Positions 25,980-38,376 of a stretch of DNA of 64,000 nucleotides are shown one piece after another. The notes beneath the pieces are model-generated. The model made no database searches. It was not told the origin of the DNA and saw nothing but the letters and a program-made list of their open reading frames with translations. The stretch comes from Canna indica. Lineage: Eukaryota > Streptophyta > Magnoliopsida > Zingiberales > Cannaceae. Position numbers and translations under genes: made by a program. Within the stretch, counting starts at the first letter, position 1; each line of letters starts with the position of its first letter. The DNA lies in assembly GCA_034359265.1 (NCBI GenBank), contig CP136890.1, forward strand, positions 498,501 to 562,500, written 5' to 3'.

Positions 25980-26019
<40 letters not shown>

Positions 26020-27372
26020 AGGTTAGATTTGTGCGCATGCAGTGGGAGAATGATTATTAATGGAAATCAATCAACCCGATAAGAACGTGTTAGATATGTG
26101 CGGCGAATTATGATTGCTGTAATGAGCGCCGTTATAGAGTTACCGTGCAATCTTCAACGTATAGCCATTGATGCATGCATGCATTAATGGATAGTGATGA
26201 TGGTTCCAAGTAAAGTGCCGATTAACCATTGGAAACGACGCCATTTTCCCTGATCGGTTGGATATTGCGGATATGGATTGTGGAGGTTGGGGATGGGAAG
26301 TTACAGGTACAGCCCCTAATCATATCGGATAAGACTTGTATCGCAGATGGCGAGAAAGATTTTAATCATGTAAGATCGAATCAGGTGTTCTTACGATATT
26401 TGATCGATCACACACCGTTCGACGTAGATTCTATCAGTCTAGTAACAAGCCAATGAAGATGCTCCGTTTTTTATCAATTAAATCGAGAGCTGGGCGCGGC
26501 ATGATTCGATGACTTCATAGTTAATCTGAGGGCTTTTATTTTACTTGTAATAAAATCCATCAATTCACGAAAGAGAAAGAAATAGATTATTTTTTTGAAA
26601 GGATAAATTAAGCAAATGAAATTTGATCACCAAATTGCTCCTGTTCCTTTTCATTTTCCGAAGACGATTCCAATTAGATGGTATTGAAACAAACCTAATC
26701 TTGTTTTCCGATTTAGCTTTCATGGGTTTATTATTCCGAAAGTTTCTCTTAGCTTCTTAATTCTGGATGGTAAATACATAATTTAGCACGATCATGTGAG
26801 ATTTGTCATCATCTCGTCCGTCCTTTAGAAAAACACATTTCATGATGCTGAGAACCCGAAATCATGTAGAAGGGAAGCAAATAACGATTGGAGCCTAAGA
26901 AAATAATAGAAGATTCAAATAATCAAACATAAGAGTGATTATATGTTTATTGTATCTCTCCGTAACAGAAACATACATCAATACATAATTCACTGGATTT
27001 CATGTAAGACAAAGCAAAATAGATTGGACAAATTCCATTTTTAAACTAAACCAAATTAAAGCTGAATGGAATTGGATCCATCAGGGGATCCAAAGTTAGG
27101 AACATCTTCAATGGTTCTTCATAAACTTGTTTACTGTCATTCAAAATGTTCTTTTTCATTATTATGGAAGCTACTCCGAAATAATTAAAAGGATTTGTAA
27201 TGTGCAATGCTGAAGGACAAACCATGACTTAAGTAGACATATGGTCTGGGTTGATCCCATCAAACTTAACATAGAAAAACAAAAGATATCGACATAAAGA
27301 ACACATGACTGAGTTGAAATGCCTCAAAGAAAAGTGAAAAAAGAGAGAGGCATGCTAATAATAATATGCAGA
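25749..27372. other. Intergenic, no gene seen
   Basis: This stretch holds the RKD-type promoter with its GA microsatellite, then AT-rich sequence up to the 3' end of the small complex I-like gene. The plus-strand frame at 26229-26456 has no recognisable motif and no splice context, so I do not call it. Confidence 0.5.
25971..25981 (-). promoter_or_regulatory. TATA box of the RKD-type gene with upstream GA tract
   Basis: The minus strand reads TATATATAATA about 225 bases upstream of the start codon. Just upstream of it, at 25984-26014, lies a GA/CT microsatellite of the kind bound by plant GAGA-binding (BBR/BPC) factors. The link is inferred from position only. Confidence 0.45.
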
Positions 27373-29452
27373 TTAATCCCTTGCCTTGCCAGTCACCCCA
27401 GCAACCACCTGCAAACACAGGGAAAAGAAAAATAAGATAAACCATTTGGAAAGCCTCTATCAAATTTGGCACAGACAATTATACTAGAATAGTTCAGGTT
27501 TTAATCTCTCTCTTGAAAATATAATCTCTTGCATAAGTTATCATCTTTTTTTTTAATTAACAACTTAAATAAAGTTTCAAATTTCTATCCCAAATAATTA
27601 TACTAGAATAGGGAATACAGAGAAGTTAAATCATATATTGGCTGTGTAATAGAAAAGGGAAGGAAATATTTCAGAACATTTGGCTATTGTCATTGTATAT
27701 TCTAAAAACATTTAAAGCAACAATTTTTCATCTTCTAGGAATACAGAGGAGAACAGACAAGCAACCAGCAAATACAAAAATTTCATGTTCTCTACTAATG
27801 TTTTCAATATAAATAATATATCACAGTTTGAGGTAGCAAGGAACCAAATATACATACATCCTTGAGAGCAGGTTGTGGGACTTGATTAGCCGTGTCAAAC
27901 GAGTCTAAGATAGGTCTAACCACAGCAGGAAGAAAAAGACCTGAAACGAAATAGCAAATAAAAATGATACAATTGTAAAAATAACTGAAAAAATAATCAA
28001 GAAAGTTAACCAGAATACATATTCTATTTTGACACTTAAAAAATCAAAACTAAAGCAAGCATATCTGCAAAGTGAAAATAAACTTTAGTTTATCGAGAAC
28101 AGCAGAGCATTATTTATTATTTTCAAACAATCAAATTGTCAAAAACTAAGCTCCAAATTTGGTTCCTGTTAGAGATGATGCATAAAATTTGCAAAATGTG
28201 CATCTTTGGTCCTAACCTTTTAAAAAAGCTTTTAATGTTTTTTTTCCTAATAATATTCACTCACAACCGTTTCTCAACTAAAAAAATATTAAAAATAAAT
28301 TCCTAATTCCTGAGTATATGTTCATTAACATCACCCATCCAGCTCTAGAAATGAATAAGTACATTAAAAATTGTCTGTTGTACAATTGTGCAGTATATAG
28401 TGAGCATTCAACCAACAGTCTTTCTTATAGTAGGAAGGCAAAAGTTTGAACAGCTAAGGTATCATTCTTAATATTCCCTGAGGCTACCTTCCGATAAATA
28501 ATAACCACTAATCTACCGACACTACATTAAAATCTTTGCAGATAAAAAAAAAATGAATCCGACATGATTGTTAATTGTTCTTTTGCACATTATTGCCATG
28601 GAAGTGAACTATTTATCATATATTCCTTAGACCATAAAAGGGCTTTGTACTACTAAACTGCAGGGCATTTTTACTGAAAAGAATCAACTCCAAATTTACA
28701 GCTTTGCATACACTACACAGTGCATGGACACTAGGATGGTCTTCCTGGTTTTCAAGAAGAAATCTGACAAAACAAATGAGATTATAATCTCCTTACTTAA
28801 GACAAACACATAGCGCCTACCCTATATGATTTAACTTGTCTCGGTTATATCTGATTTACCCAAATCTTCCATCTTCAACAAGAAATACAGAGATACTCTA
28901 GCATTAAACTGACCTAGATAACAAATCTTCTCTGTCCCCTGGGTTATATCTGGTTTAACTTGTCTCGGTTATATCTGATTTACCCAAATCTTCCATCTTC
29001 AACAAGAAATACAGAGATACTCTAGCATTAAACTGACCTAGATAACAAATCTTCTCTGTCCCCTGGGAAGCTGGAACATCACAGCTACAGCATTTAGGCA
29101 ACTATGCACAATTATACGGTGCCCTGTCGTTCATTCTCATAGCGAACAAACGTTACGTTCAGGATTCAGTATTTTGGCGATTTCTCTAACTTATTCATAT
29201 GCTATCGTAAATTCGTAACCAAAGCATAACGAACAACCTCTAAAACAATAAGCTACAGGGCTAGCGAAATAGATCGCGCGAATCGGCAGATCTCCGATGA
29301 CAGATGATCCAATATTAGGGTTTTCATTAAATCGGAAAGGGAAGAGGAGAGGCGGGAAAGGAATCAGTACCGACACCGGCGATAAGGCAAGAGGCTGTGA
29401 CGACGGGCTCTTGCACCACGAATAACTTGAGCTTTTCCATCACCCGCGCCAT
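27373..29452 (-). CDS. Small one-helix protein, probable mitochondrial complex I subunit (NDUFA3/B9 type)
   Basis: Three short exons, 29371-29452, 27858-27940 and 27373-27408, join in phase to a 66-residue protein, too short to stand out as an open frame. It runs MARVMEKLKLFVVQEPVV, then TASCLIAGVGLFLPAVVRPI as a single membrane-spanning stretch at about 19-38, then a soluble tail ending DVVAGVTGKARD. The length, the single N-terminal helix and the PVVTASCLIAG.GLFLPAVVRPILDS pattern match, from memory, a conserved plant protein (Arabidopsis At2g46540) assigned to the NDUFA3/B9 position of respiratory complex I in the inner mitochondrial membrane. The assignment is recollection, not a search. 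Intron 1 is about 1.4 kb and contains a fresh tandem duplication. The codon at each junction is completed exactly, which supports the model. Confidence 0.78.
28831..29067. repeat. Tandem duplication, 124-bp period, in complex I-like intron 1
   Basis: A unit of about 113 bp starting TTAACTTGTCTCGGTTATAT and ending TCTGTCCCCTGGG occurs at 28831-28943 and again at 28955-29067 with no differences that I can see, separated by 11 bases. It lies within an intron and leaves the exons intact. Confidence 0.9.
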
Positions 29453-30480
29453 CGTCTCTCTCGATCGGCCTCTGCTTCTGCTCGAAATAGGGCTTCCAGA
29501 TGTGCGCAGTTGCGCACTTGCGTGCGTAGCGTATGTATACTACGCCGCTTTGAATTGCGATGGGCCCGGCCCATTTATTTTTTAACGGCCCTTATAAACG
29601 GACTTTTGTGATGGCAATTTTGTTATTGTTATTAATTATATTTTTAGTGGGGCCTACCATAAATATATAATTAAAAGTGGGTCCCTTTGGACCAACCAAT
29701 TAACATACTGGTATTGGTTTGTGCTTTTAGTATTTAGAGAATATCCGCTACAGATACCGAATATTATCGGAATATTCTGCTCTTAGGGAGTTCACTTCTG
29801 TAAGAAACCTGCACAGAATACAAATACCAGCCCCTCTCTCTCTCTCTCTCTCGTTCGAGTTCTAGGTTTGTGTTGCAAGCTTATGATAAACCATCATATT
29901 ATATCCAAATTTCCAGGTATGAACCTTCCCTTTCTTTCTCTACATATATAGTTTTCTTTTTATTTTCTTTTGTGTATTCTTGCTTTCTTTAGTAAAAAAT
30001 ATGAATTCTTCTGTATTAGGATCATAATTTCAGATTCTTAGTGGTATTGTAATGACATGGTGCAAATGAGATCGATATGGATTGATCTGTTTATCATTAC
30101 TGCTAATAATAGGTACCATGCGTTTCTGCTTTGATTTTTATTTTCTGGCTTTTCTTTGTACTTGGGCATTTCATACCTTTTGAAATGAATTTGAGGGACT
30201 CCATGATTATGTTTTTGTCTAATTAGAGAAACTATCCGTCTAAAATCTTACCTGCATCACTGCATCTGCATGTCAAGATTGCTAGGCATGATTAAACTTG
30301 GATGTAAGATGGAAATTCTATCTTGCAGTATATCAGACACGAGCAGGGTGATTATGAATTGGAGTTCTATTATAATCTCGAACAAGATGTTGAGAAGGAT
30401 CGTTTGATCCAATGATTGGTAACGTTTCTGTATTATTTCAAGCATATACATCTTAATATCAACCAAGAGAGTTAACAGTT

Positions 30481-30595
30481 GCCAACCGTGGGTAGCACAG
30501 TTGGTGGCAACACGTTGTATGTTGCCTAGAGATCTAGAGTTCGATCTCTACTATGATCACCTATTGTGACTTTCTATCTTTGTTATATAAAAAAA
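30481..30595 (+). mobile_element. tRNA-derived SINE with 13-bp TSD
   Basis: This 115-bp element has tRNA-like promoter boxes: A-box-like GTAGCACAGTTGGTGG and B-box-like AGAGTTCGATCTCT. It ends in an A-rich tail. The flanks carry AGAGTTAACAGTT on both sides (30468-30480 and 30596-30608), an exact 13-bp duplication. Such elements are moved by LINE enzymes acting in trans and encode no protein. Confidence 0.88.
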
Positions 30596-30935
30596 AGAGT
30601 TAACAGTTATCGAGAACTTTGGATAAGTACCCTGTTATGGACATATTGCCATGTCATTAGCCCCATCATCAATACTAGTTATATTAGTTTTAATAATGGT
30701 TTGAATTGGGTTGTTAATGAGATGGTAGAGTTATTATTGGCTTGGTTAGGTTGTTAATTGGTTGAGTGCTTGGCTCTCTAGTCTTGGTGATTCTATTTGC
30801 AATCCTCTATTTAAAGAGGAGAATGATTGTAAGAAGAATCATGAAATGAATAATACTGAGTTCTAGTTCTACCTCTCTCTATTTTTCCCTCTGCTGTCTT
30901 CGTGTCTCTCTCTATTGTCTTTGTCCCTAATGGTT

Positions 30936-31469
30936 TGTTTGCTTGACCAAATAGGATAGGATGGTGATTCTATTTGCAATCCTATTTTCTTCTAATCATG
31001 CACTAAACAATGGATTAAAATCCTTATCTTATCCTAGCTCCTTTATCCTATGAAGCAAACAAACCCTAAGGGCATGTTTGCTTCATAGGATAAGGGATGG
31101 ATTAATATCCATTGTTTGTTTAGTGCATTGATTAGAATAAAATGTGAATAGAAGAATATTTATATCCGATGTACACCGGATTTAAAAAATTTCATATCCA
31201 ATCCTCCATTGTTTATTATCCAATTCAATCCTTTCCTATCCAACAAAGCAAATATGTATGTTTGTTTCACAAGATATGATAGGATAGGTTTGGATAAAAA
31301 ATGAGAGAGGACTGGATATGAATCTTTTAAATCCGGTGTACATCGGATATCATATTAATTTTATATTATTCTAATACTATTTTTTTCTGATCAATGCACT
31401 AAACAAACAATAGATTTAAATTCATATCTTATCTTATCTTCCTTAATCCTATGAAGCAAACAAGCACTT
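30936..31469. repeat. Three adjoining MITE-like elements with GTTTGCTTCATAGGATA ends
   Basis: At about 30936-31069, 31070-31255 and 31256-31469 lie three blocks, each starting with a variant of GGTTTGTTTGCTT...TAGGATA and ending with the complement (TATCCTATGAAGCAAACAAA or similar). They stand back to back, so internal borders are approximate. No coding capacity. Confidence 0.65.
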
Positions 31470-32144
31470 CAACTTTTTTCTCTCTGTTACAGGATTACCC
31501 ATTAAGATCGTGGCCTCTAGCATACCCCTTGCACATTGCCTTTAAGGTTATTTTTCTGGATACATTTAAATTTCCCAATTTTCTTAAAAACAATTCCTGT
31601 TCTTGAAGAAAACTATCCATGAATCACTAGTTTTCCAGAATACCTGTTGGAAGAATGGGAAAAGAGAATGGGCATTTCTAAATTAATCCGCACTTGTTTT
31701 TCATCATTTATGTACAAATTACATGTCAATAACGTGTTCCTCAAAAATGAAGAGGACACGCTACATTTGAAGAAAATAATGCTACAACATAACAGTAAGC
31801 CTTGGAATGAATTTGATGGGCCATCAATACAATTATTGGATTAGATCACATATGCTGATGGTTGCAAAGAGTACCATGATTCAGATTCAATCTTTGCTTC
31901 TATTTCTGATTGGAGAAACTTTTACACTTATGAAGGCTGTATCTGGATTAGAAATTACTTCTCACTTGTAGTTTCTTGAGGTAAAGGTGACATGTTGCAT
32001 TCCCAAGTCGTCCTGCAAGATAAAGTGTGTTGATCATGAAACCAAGCTTCTAACTAGCATCTTGACTAACATCATAGTTTCTCATTTCATAGTCATAAGA
32101 CCTAAGAAGTAAACGTAAGGTATAGTGTTAGTCACAGCTTTACC

Positions 32145-35100
32145 TCATGAATCGGAGGCTGCAACTCTAATTGGCTTTATTCTGAGAGTATTACTTATGT
32201 GTTCACATCCCATAACAAGTGTCCCAAAGAAGTAAAGGAAGTTAAGTTGTAGCTTTCCTAGTACTTTGCATAATATTAGAAGAGAATTTGCTCCATCTTT
32301 GTCACGGTTGGTAAGTGGCATCTGTGTCCCTGAAACAAGCCATCCTGGTGCGAAAGTTTGCTCAGTAACAATGATGAACATCCATGTTTGTACTTGATAA
32401 AAATATAATTTTCATTATGAATTACCTGATTGTCTCTCAGGAATGTGTGACCATTCTTCTGGTTTAAGCTTCGACTCTGAAGCCTTTATCAACTCAATTA
32501 GAGCAAGATTAACCTGGGAGTCAAGCTTTAACTTTAGCACTGCTTGGCATTTAGCATAGAAGTCATAAATGCATCTTACTGAAAAATAAAATGGAACAGT
32601 AGAAACTGCAAAAAAAGTTGATAGTTAATTCTGCACTATTTGTCCACATGTGGCAAGTCCATGTTATCTATATGTTATGGATGACATAATAAAGGGAATT
32701 ATTTTATGTAAATCTTCCTTGAGAAAATGCTCTAACTTGTCACTGAAATGTAGTGTTTCTGCAAGATTTTTCCCTTTATCTTAAGCTTACCAGAGACATT
32801 TTCACTTTTGTGTTCCATTATTAGCTCGAGATATGTGATAGATGTATTGCAAGAGTAATTATAGCAATATAGGGTATTTCCTAAAGCTTAGAGTGATGTT
32901 ATAGTTTAGCAAAGCCTATTTTAATGTATAGTTAAGCAAGCTTGTAGTTTCATATTTTTCAGCATCTTTTTCTAGCTTTACATTTCAATTTCGTATTAGC
33001 TGATAATAAGATAAGGCAAAACAATGGAAATCTGACAGAAAGTTCAATTGTTGATCTTATATAAAATATACACCTGATACATTCGAAAATACTAGCTAGG
33101 TATTTGAGCTAAAACAGAAATGCTCTGACATATATCAACATAGAATATCCATTTACCTCATCTGGCCTCTCATGGCTCACTAGATGTCCACCATGAAGTT
33201 CTACCATTCTTGCAGCAGGGTGCAACTTATCCGCAAGCCTCCTTGCATGATCTATTTGAGCAATGATGTCAAACCTATAGAAATATTGCATCATGAAGTC
33301 ATATGATTTTCTAGTGTGGAGAGAGGGGAAACGAATGTAGAGCAAGGGTGTACAATTTAGATGCTAACCTGCCATGGATGACTGAAACCAGAAAACCTGA
33401 GCAACGAATTGTGTCAAGTTCTTTTGATGTCATATTGTGCGTCCAGCATGCATTAACTTGGCCTTCAAAACCATAGGTTGGTTGCATTCCATTTGATGAT
33501 ATTGCTTTTACATATTTCTGATACAACAAAATTCAAGACAGGATTAACAATGAAGCAAATTGGAAATCAATAACTAGAGAAAGATGCATCACATCGTTCC
33601 AAAAAATTGTTCATTTTTGCAAAGCATTCCTCTTAAAATCATAAATCTTGTTTGTCATAAAATCAAATTCTATAAGAGGCAACTTGAGAAAATGTTTGCC
33701 AGAAGTTGAAAAAGATTTTATGTTTTGTAGTTTTACACCTCTCTAAAATCTTTTAACCAGGCATATGCATGATAATACTAACAAAGGTATATGCATGACA
33801 GAACTGCAACAGGAGTGCCTAAAAGGTTCTTACTGAAATCTGCTTCACAATTGTGTGGACGAGTCTTTGCAGCATTCATTTCAAAATCCTTTAGATGTTA
33901 ATTGGATACAGATGCTTTACAATCATTAAACTTGGCTATAGGTCTTTAAGAGATTGCTACATGTGACCGAGATGAATCACATATCAGATTTTTCCCCATT
34001 ATTTTCTTTTATTTCTCTTTTTGATATCTTTTCTTCCTCCTACAAATATCCAACAGCCATTTAAGGAGACCCTTGACCTAATTCAGGTCGACATGAGATA
34101 GCAAGAAGGAAATTACACACGAGTACAATCAAAACATCTTTCAGTCTTTGACCACTTACTTGATAGAGAACATCCCTTCTTGTGCATGATCCAACATGCT
34201 CATCTAGATAGTCCTGCAGATAATAGAAAATAAGTTCACAACCAATTTCTTTGACAATTTTACAAAGATAAAAAAAATCTCACTTAGGTCTAGTTGATTA
34301 ATTTTTTTTTTACTATATCTGACCTTTGAATAATGTGTTTCCAGGTCAACTGAAGCTCTTTCTTCTGGGGTTTTTGCTCTCAAGAAACGAAATGCCAGGG
34401 ATAACACCTGGAAATCAATCTGCAATAAAGGTGGAATTCTTCTTGAATGATTGATGTGTGCAGCAGTATAAAGTTGTTTAAACCTAAGCAAATGATTGAT
34501 GTGTCTACCCTAGAAGAGTACAGTTCACTTATTTTTGTCGACAGCTATGAGTCCTACCATATATTGCTCGGTTACGATAGGTAATTGATTCAAGCTTGTA
34601 GGATCAACTTTGCACTTCAAATTATTCAGAGAAATTTAAAATTAATCATATTATTCTTGGACTGCTATGATCTAACTTTTGAGAAAGATTGGAAAAACTT
34701 ATCGATTTGATATTAGGGTATAGTGGAACCTGAAGCAGCAAGTTGATTATAGTAAACAAATTTTTGGGAAGGTCAAGTGTAGCCTACCGAGATTTTCACA
34801 TTATTCTGCATTCTGGAATGGTGAACATTGGTGAATGCGTAATTATTGAATGTGTTCCACTGATATCTGGAAGATTGTATGGCTACTTTTGGCAGCATTT
34901 GGCCATTTGCTGCAATGATTCAAGATGAATCTGGAAATACCCATAAAGATAGGTATACTTTGGGCAAGCATACCTATTTATTGCAATATATCTTTGGCCA
35001 ATTTCAGCAAGAGAAAAGGATATACTGATTGGAGTCGATTTGTTACAAAGTAATAGGTCTGCAAATGTACCTTGGGGAAGCATTCGAAGCCACCTCCAGT

Positions 35101-36119
35101 CACATTAAGCAAGGCCAAAGAGCATATCCTATCAGGTGCAATTGCTGCCAATTTGCAAGCGATCATTGCTCCTGTTTATCAATTAGCAGATTTTGAAAAT
35201 CATGTCAAACTAGGTTGAGCACGCACAAGTTTAACACTTCGTCTTCTAATTTTAAGAAAATACAGCAAGGAAAAAAGAATCCAGTGAAACATGAGGCGAA
35301 GTCTGACTTGCTCATTAACATACCCATTGAGTGACCAAAAACATGGGCCTTTTTCCAGCCTAAGTGATCCAACAGCGCCAGTGCATCCTCCGCCATGATC
35401 GTTGTCCTGCAACCCAAGAGGAACAGCACACTAATTATTTCTCACAAATTGTGACTGCGCCGGAAATTTTCAGGGGAAATAATATTTGTAACCATCACGT
35501 CTCTCTCAATATATTGGCTTTGGTTCAATCTCATGGAAATTGTGTTTTCGATAGTCTTGAATCAAATGATAATTTGGTCAATAATAAGCAAAAGAATAGT
35601 CTTCAATTACGTGCTTTCAATCCCATAAACGAAAAAAAAAGGGTAAATCCAAACGAAAAAAGAATCATCAATTGAAAGAAAGGAGAGGATTTACGTGTAT
35701 TCGGATTTCTTGATGGGCACAGAGCTTCGACCCACCCCGCGGTTATCGAAGCAGCAGACCTCGATTCCGTTCTCCCCGCGCCCCTCCTCACCCAGTCCCC
35801 CGCCGACGGCCTCAGCCGACACCATCGGCGCGGCCGTCTCCTCGTCATTGGGCTCCAAAGTCCCTGTCAAGCCCTTAATCTGCGGTCCCCATGATTCGTG
35901 CGTCCCCGCCAAACCTACTCTCAGCGAAAAGAACAACCATAAAAATCCAATCTTTCCTCCCATAAACCCCAAATCTCCACCAAAATTAGAAAAAAAATCG
36001 CAGAAATTGAAAAGAAGCGGGGGAAAGGTACCGATGATGAGGAGCACTTTGGTGCTCCCGTGCCCATATCGCCTGTAGAAAATCTTGATCCCATTGCTGC
36101 TAAGTTCGCAATAAGGCAT
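32145..36119 (-). CDS. Alpha/beta hydrolase-fold protein
   Basis: Ten exons (36032-36119, 35695-35914, 35324-35406, 35071-35171, 34324-34419, 34160-34213, 33369-33517, 33157-33274, 32426-32513, 32145-32344) join in phase to 398 residues. The start gives MPYCELSSNGIKIFYRRYGH, the usual first strands of the fold. The nucleophile elbow is GHSMG (127-131, Ser129). The likely acid is Asp266 in HGRFD, and the catalytic His is His294 in GGHLVSHERPDE. CFDNRGVGRSS precedes the elbow as in other members. Between LAGTHESWGPQIKGL and the next strand is an acidic low-complexity insert (about 45 residues), which plant homologues also have in variable form. A hydrophobic segment near the C-terminus (LNFLYFFGTLVMG) may associate with a membrane. 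The substrate is unknown. All three catalytic residues are present, so I expect an active enzyme. Confidence 0.92.
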
Positions 36120-38376
36120 CTTTATGGCTAAATAATTTCCCAAAATATGTACCAAACTTATCAGCAAAAATGATTAATTACCAGAGAGAGATCGGAAGAA
36201 AGTGGAGAGAGCGGAGACTTGTCCGACGAGATCGGAAGGTATTTAGAGGGAGGGAGAGACTGAGAGAGGTGGGACGAAATGGACGCGTGGATGGATTGGT
36301 CTGGGACGGGTCGTCGACGTCAGCTGGGCGGCCGTGGCGGGAAGGATAAGACCACGAGTCAATAAAGGAGAGCTAATTTAAACAAGAAAAGGCTTTGGTC
36401 GGAGATTATTATTATTATTTGGCTGCAATTTCATATGCATATTCATTTTGAAAGCAACTAAGCAATATTTTGTGTGCGCAGGAATAAAAAATTAGTGAAT
36501 TTAACTCATCCTAAAAATTAATTCATGATGAAAGAATTATTCAAACTATTTAAAAAATTATCTTGATCATATTTTTAAAACAATGTAGATATTTTTTTCG
36601 AGTATGTACCAAATATAATACTAATTATATATATATATATATATATAATTTTAATTTCTTCTAATTTAAACATCAAATGAATAAGAGATTAAAATTCACC
36701 CTTTATTTTATCCTTAATAGTCCTTTTTATTTTTGTTCTAAAGCAATATATGGTTGAATTATCTCTGAAATTCATCCCAGAGAAAATTATTATATTGAAA
36801 CTACATTTTAGTATATTCCTATTTCATTTTTTATTCTAATTTCTCTATTTTCATAAATAACAAAAAAAAACATAAATTCCTTCGAAGATGTAATGACAAT
36901 AAAATCCATAAATAAATAAATTATTGTTTGATCGCTAATTAATTAAGTTCTTTAGTCGGTATAGTCATCCTTATTTATCACAATGCTGGTTAGGTGCTGG
37001 TCGGCATTTTTTTCTGTTGAGTGCACGAGGTCAACGTTTGAATTTGGTAGGTTCATTATTATTAGATGGATCCAAATTTAATTATTATTATTAGATGGCT
37101 TATAGGTTTCGTACAAATATTTTTTTATTGAAAAATTAGTGTCAAATTTATCTAAAAATCCCTTACTTCACCGTGAGGCGTCCCCTCTTTTTTAGCATTA
37201 GAATTTAGGATGATCCAAGTAATATCTTTCCGCACAATATTATTGCTTGATTTGATTTTAGGGGAACCTAAAATTGTAACAATGAGCTATGTACGGCAAA
37301 GTGCTCAAAAATCAAATAGTGGATAGATTTTGTGAGCATGTGTTGTTAGCAAATTGCGAGCAACAAAGTCTAAGAAATGATATTAAGGTTACTTGTGAAC
37401 CCACTTGTGCTCAAGTCGTAGTAGTATTCGGGTATGTTGTCTAGATCTTGAGTTTAATCTCTAGTTGTTAGCGCTTTGTGTATTTTTTTTGTCTTGTAAT
37501 ACATCTTATGCGTTTATTATCGTGTTTACGTTTTGTAACGATTGTGTTATAAAATTATTTAAACACAAAAAAGAGAGAGGTTACTTTCTACTTTCTAGAT
37601 TCCACCAATGTCTTCAGCCTTCAGATGGCAGGCTAATAAATCTCGGTTCATGTCAATAATTGAATGAAGTTGGTCCCCGTTTCATGAAACACATGGCATA
37701 CAACTTTTTCAGCAAATTGCTTGATCCCAGAGAAAGGAAGATTGAAGAGTCTTCCAATAGGGGCATGACATATATGCATCTATTCTTTACTTGCAATTTT
37801 TCATGAGAGAGAAAGCTTGAATAATTCCATAAAATTTCTAAGATAATAGGAAACAAATTCGCCAAACATTTAATTGTTGAAAACGACTTATTAGCTACAA
37901 TTTGAAATTTAAATAGGTAAGACAAACCCTAATGAATACCTATACTTAATTATAGTGAAACAATACCATAATCATAGGTGGGGACACATGATCAAGCATG
38001 CATATATCAAAGAAATCAAAGACTCCTTGCTGCCTCAGCAGGATTAACATATGATGCATGCAAGAAAACATCATCACCATACTGATGACATCCCCAGTTC
38101 CTATGCAGTATGCACAACTATGGCATGTACAATTGGGCCTCAAAATGTTTTATGTACATGAGAAGCCCTGTAAAAATGAAAAGATGAATCCTCCAGCCAT
38201 CGGTTTCAATATGTTGTTATATGTACATCAGAAACCTTACATACATGAAAAAGATGAATCCTCCAGTGAACATGAACAACTAATCCAAAAGCTTTTGCAT
38301 TAGCCCTCGATATATAATAAGCCCAATGTGCAATCAAAACTGGCAGGACAATTGACTTGAAAACTTGGAGAGAAAC
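36120..38376. other. Intergenic, no gene seen
   Basis: Promoter side of the hydrolase gene, an AT-rich stretch with an AT microsatellite near 36627, a SINE-like element at 37395, and the presumed 3' region of the membrane-protein gene. Short frames at 37465-38303 show no motifs. Confidence 0.5.
37395..37577 (+). mobile_element. Diverged SINE-like element, 9-bp TSD
   Basis: It resembles the SINE at 30481 in the order TGTTGTCTAGATCT, GAGTTTAATCTCT (B-box-like), then GTGTATTTTTTTTG, but it is more diverged and longer. AGGTTACTT flanks it on both sides (37386-37394 and 37578-37586). Likely an older copy of a related family. Confidence 0.6.

Larger units (their letters stand above)
29453..32144. 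other. Intergenic region with a possible divergent transcript and repeats
   Basis: The stretch starts with the promoter side of the complex I-like gene. A CT tract at 29829-29852 looks like a plant core promoter for plus-strand transcription. The exon-like pieces that follow are treated under findings; none gives a full protein. A SINE lies at 30481 and three MITE-like blocks at 30936-31469. The plus-strand frame 31647-31844 is unconvincing. Confidence 0.45.

Noticed and set aside
35695..36078. Plus-strand Pro/Ser-rich frame
   Set aside because: Antisense of hydrolase exons 1-2; low complexity and crosses a sense splice site.
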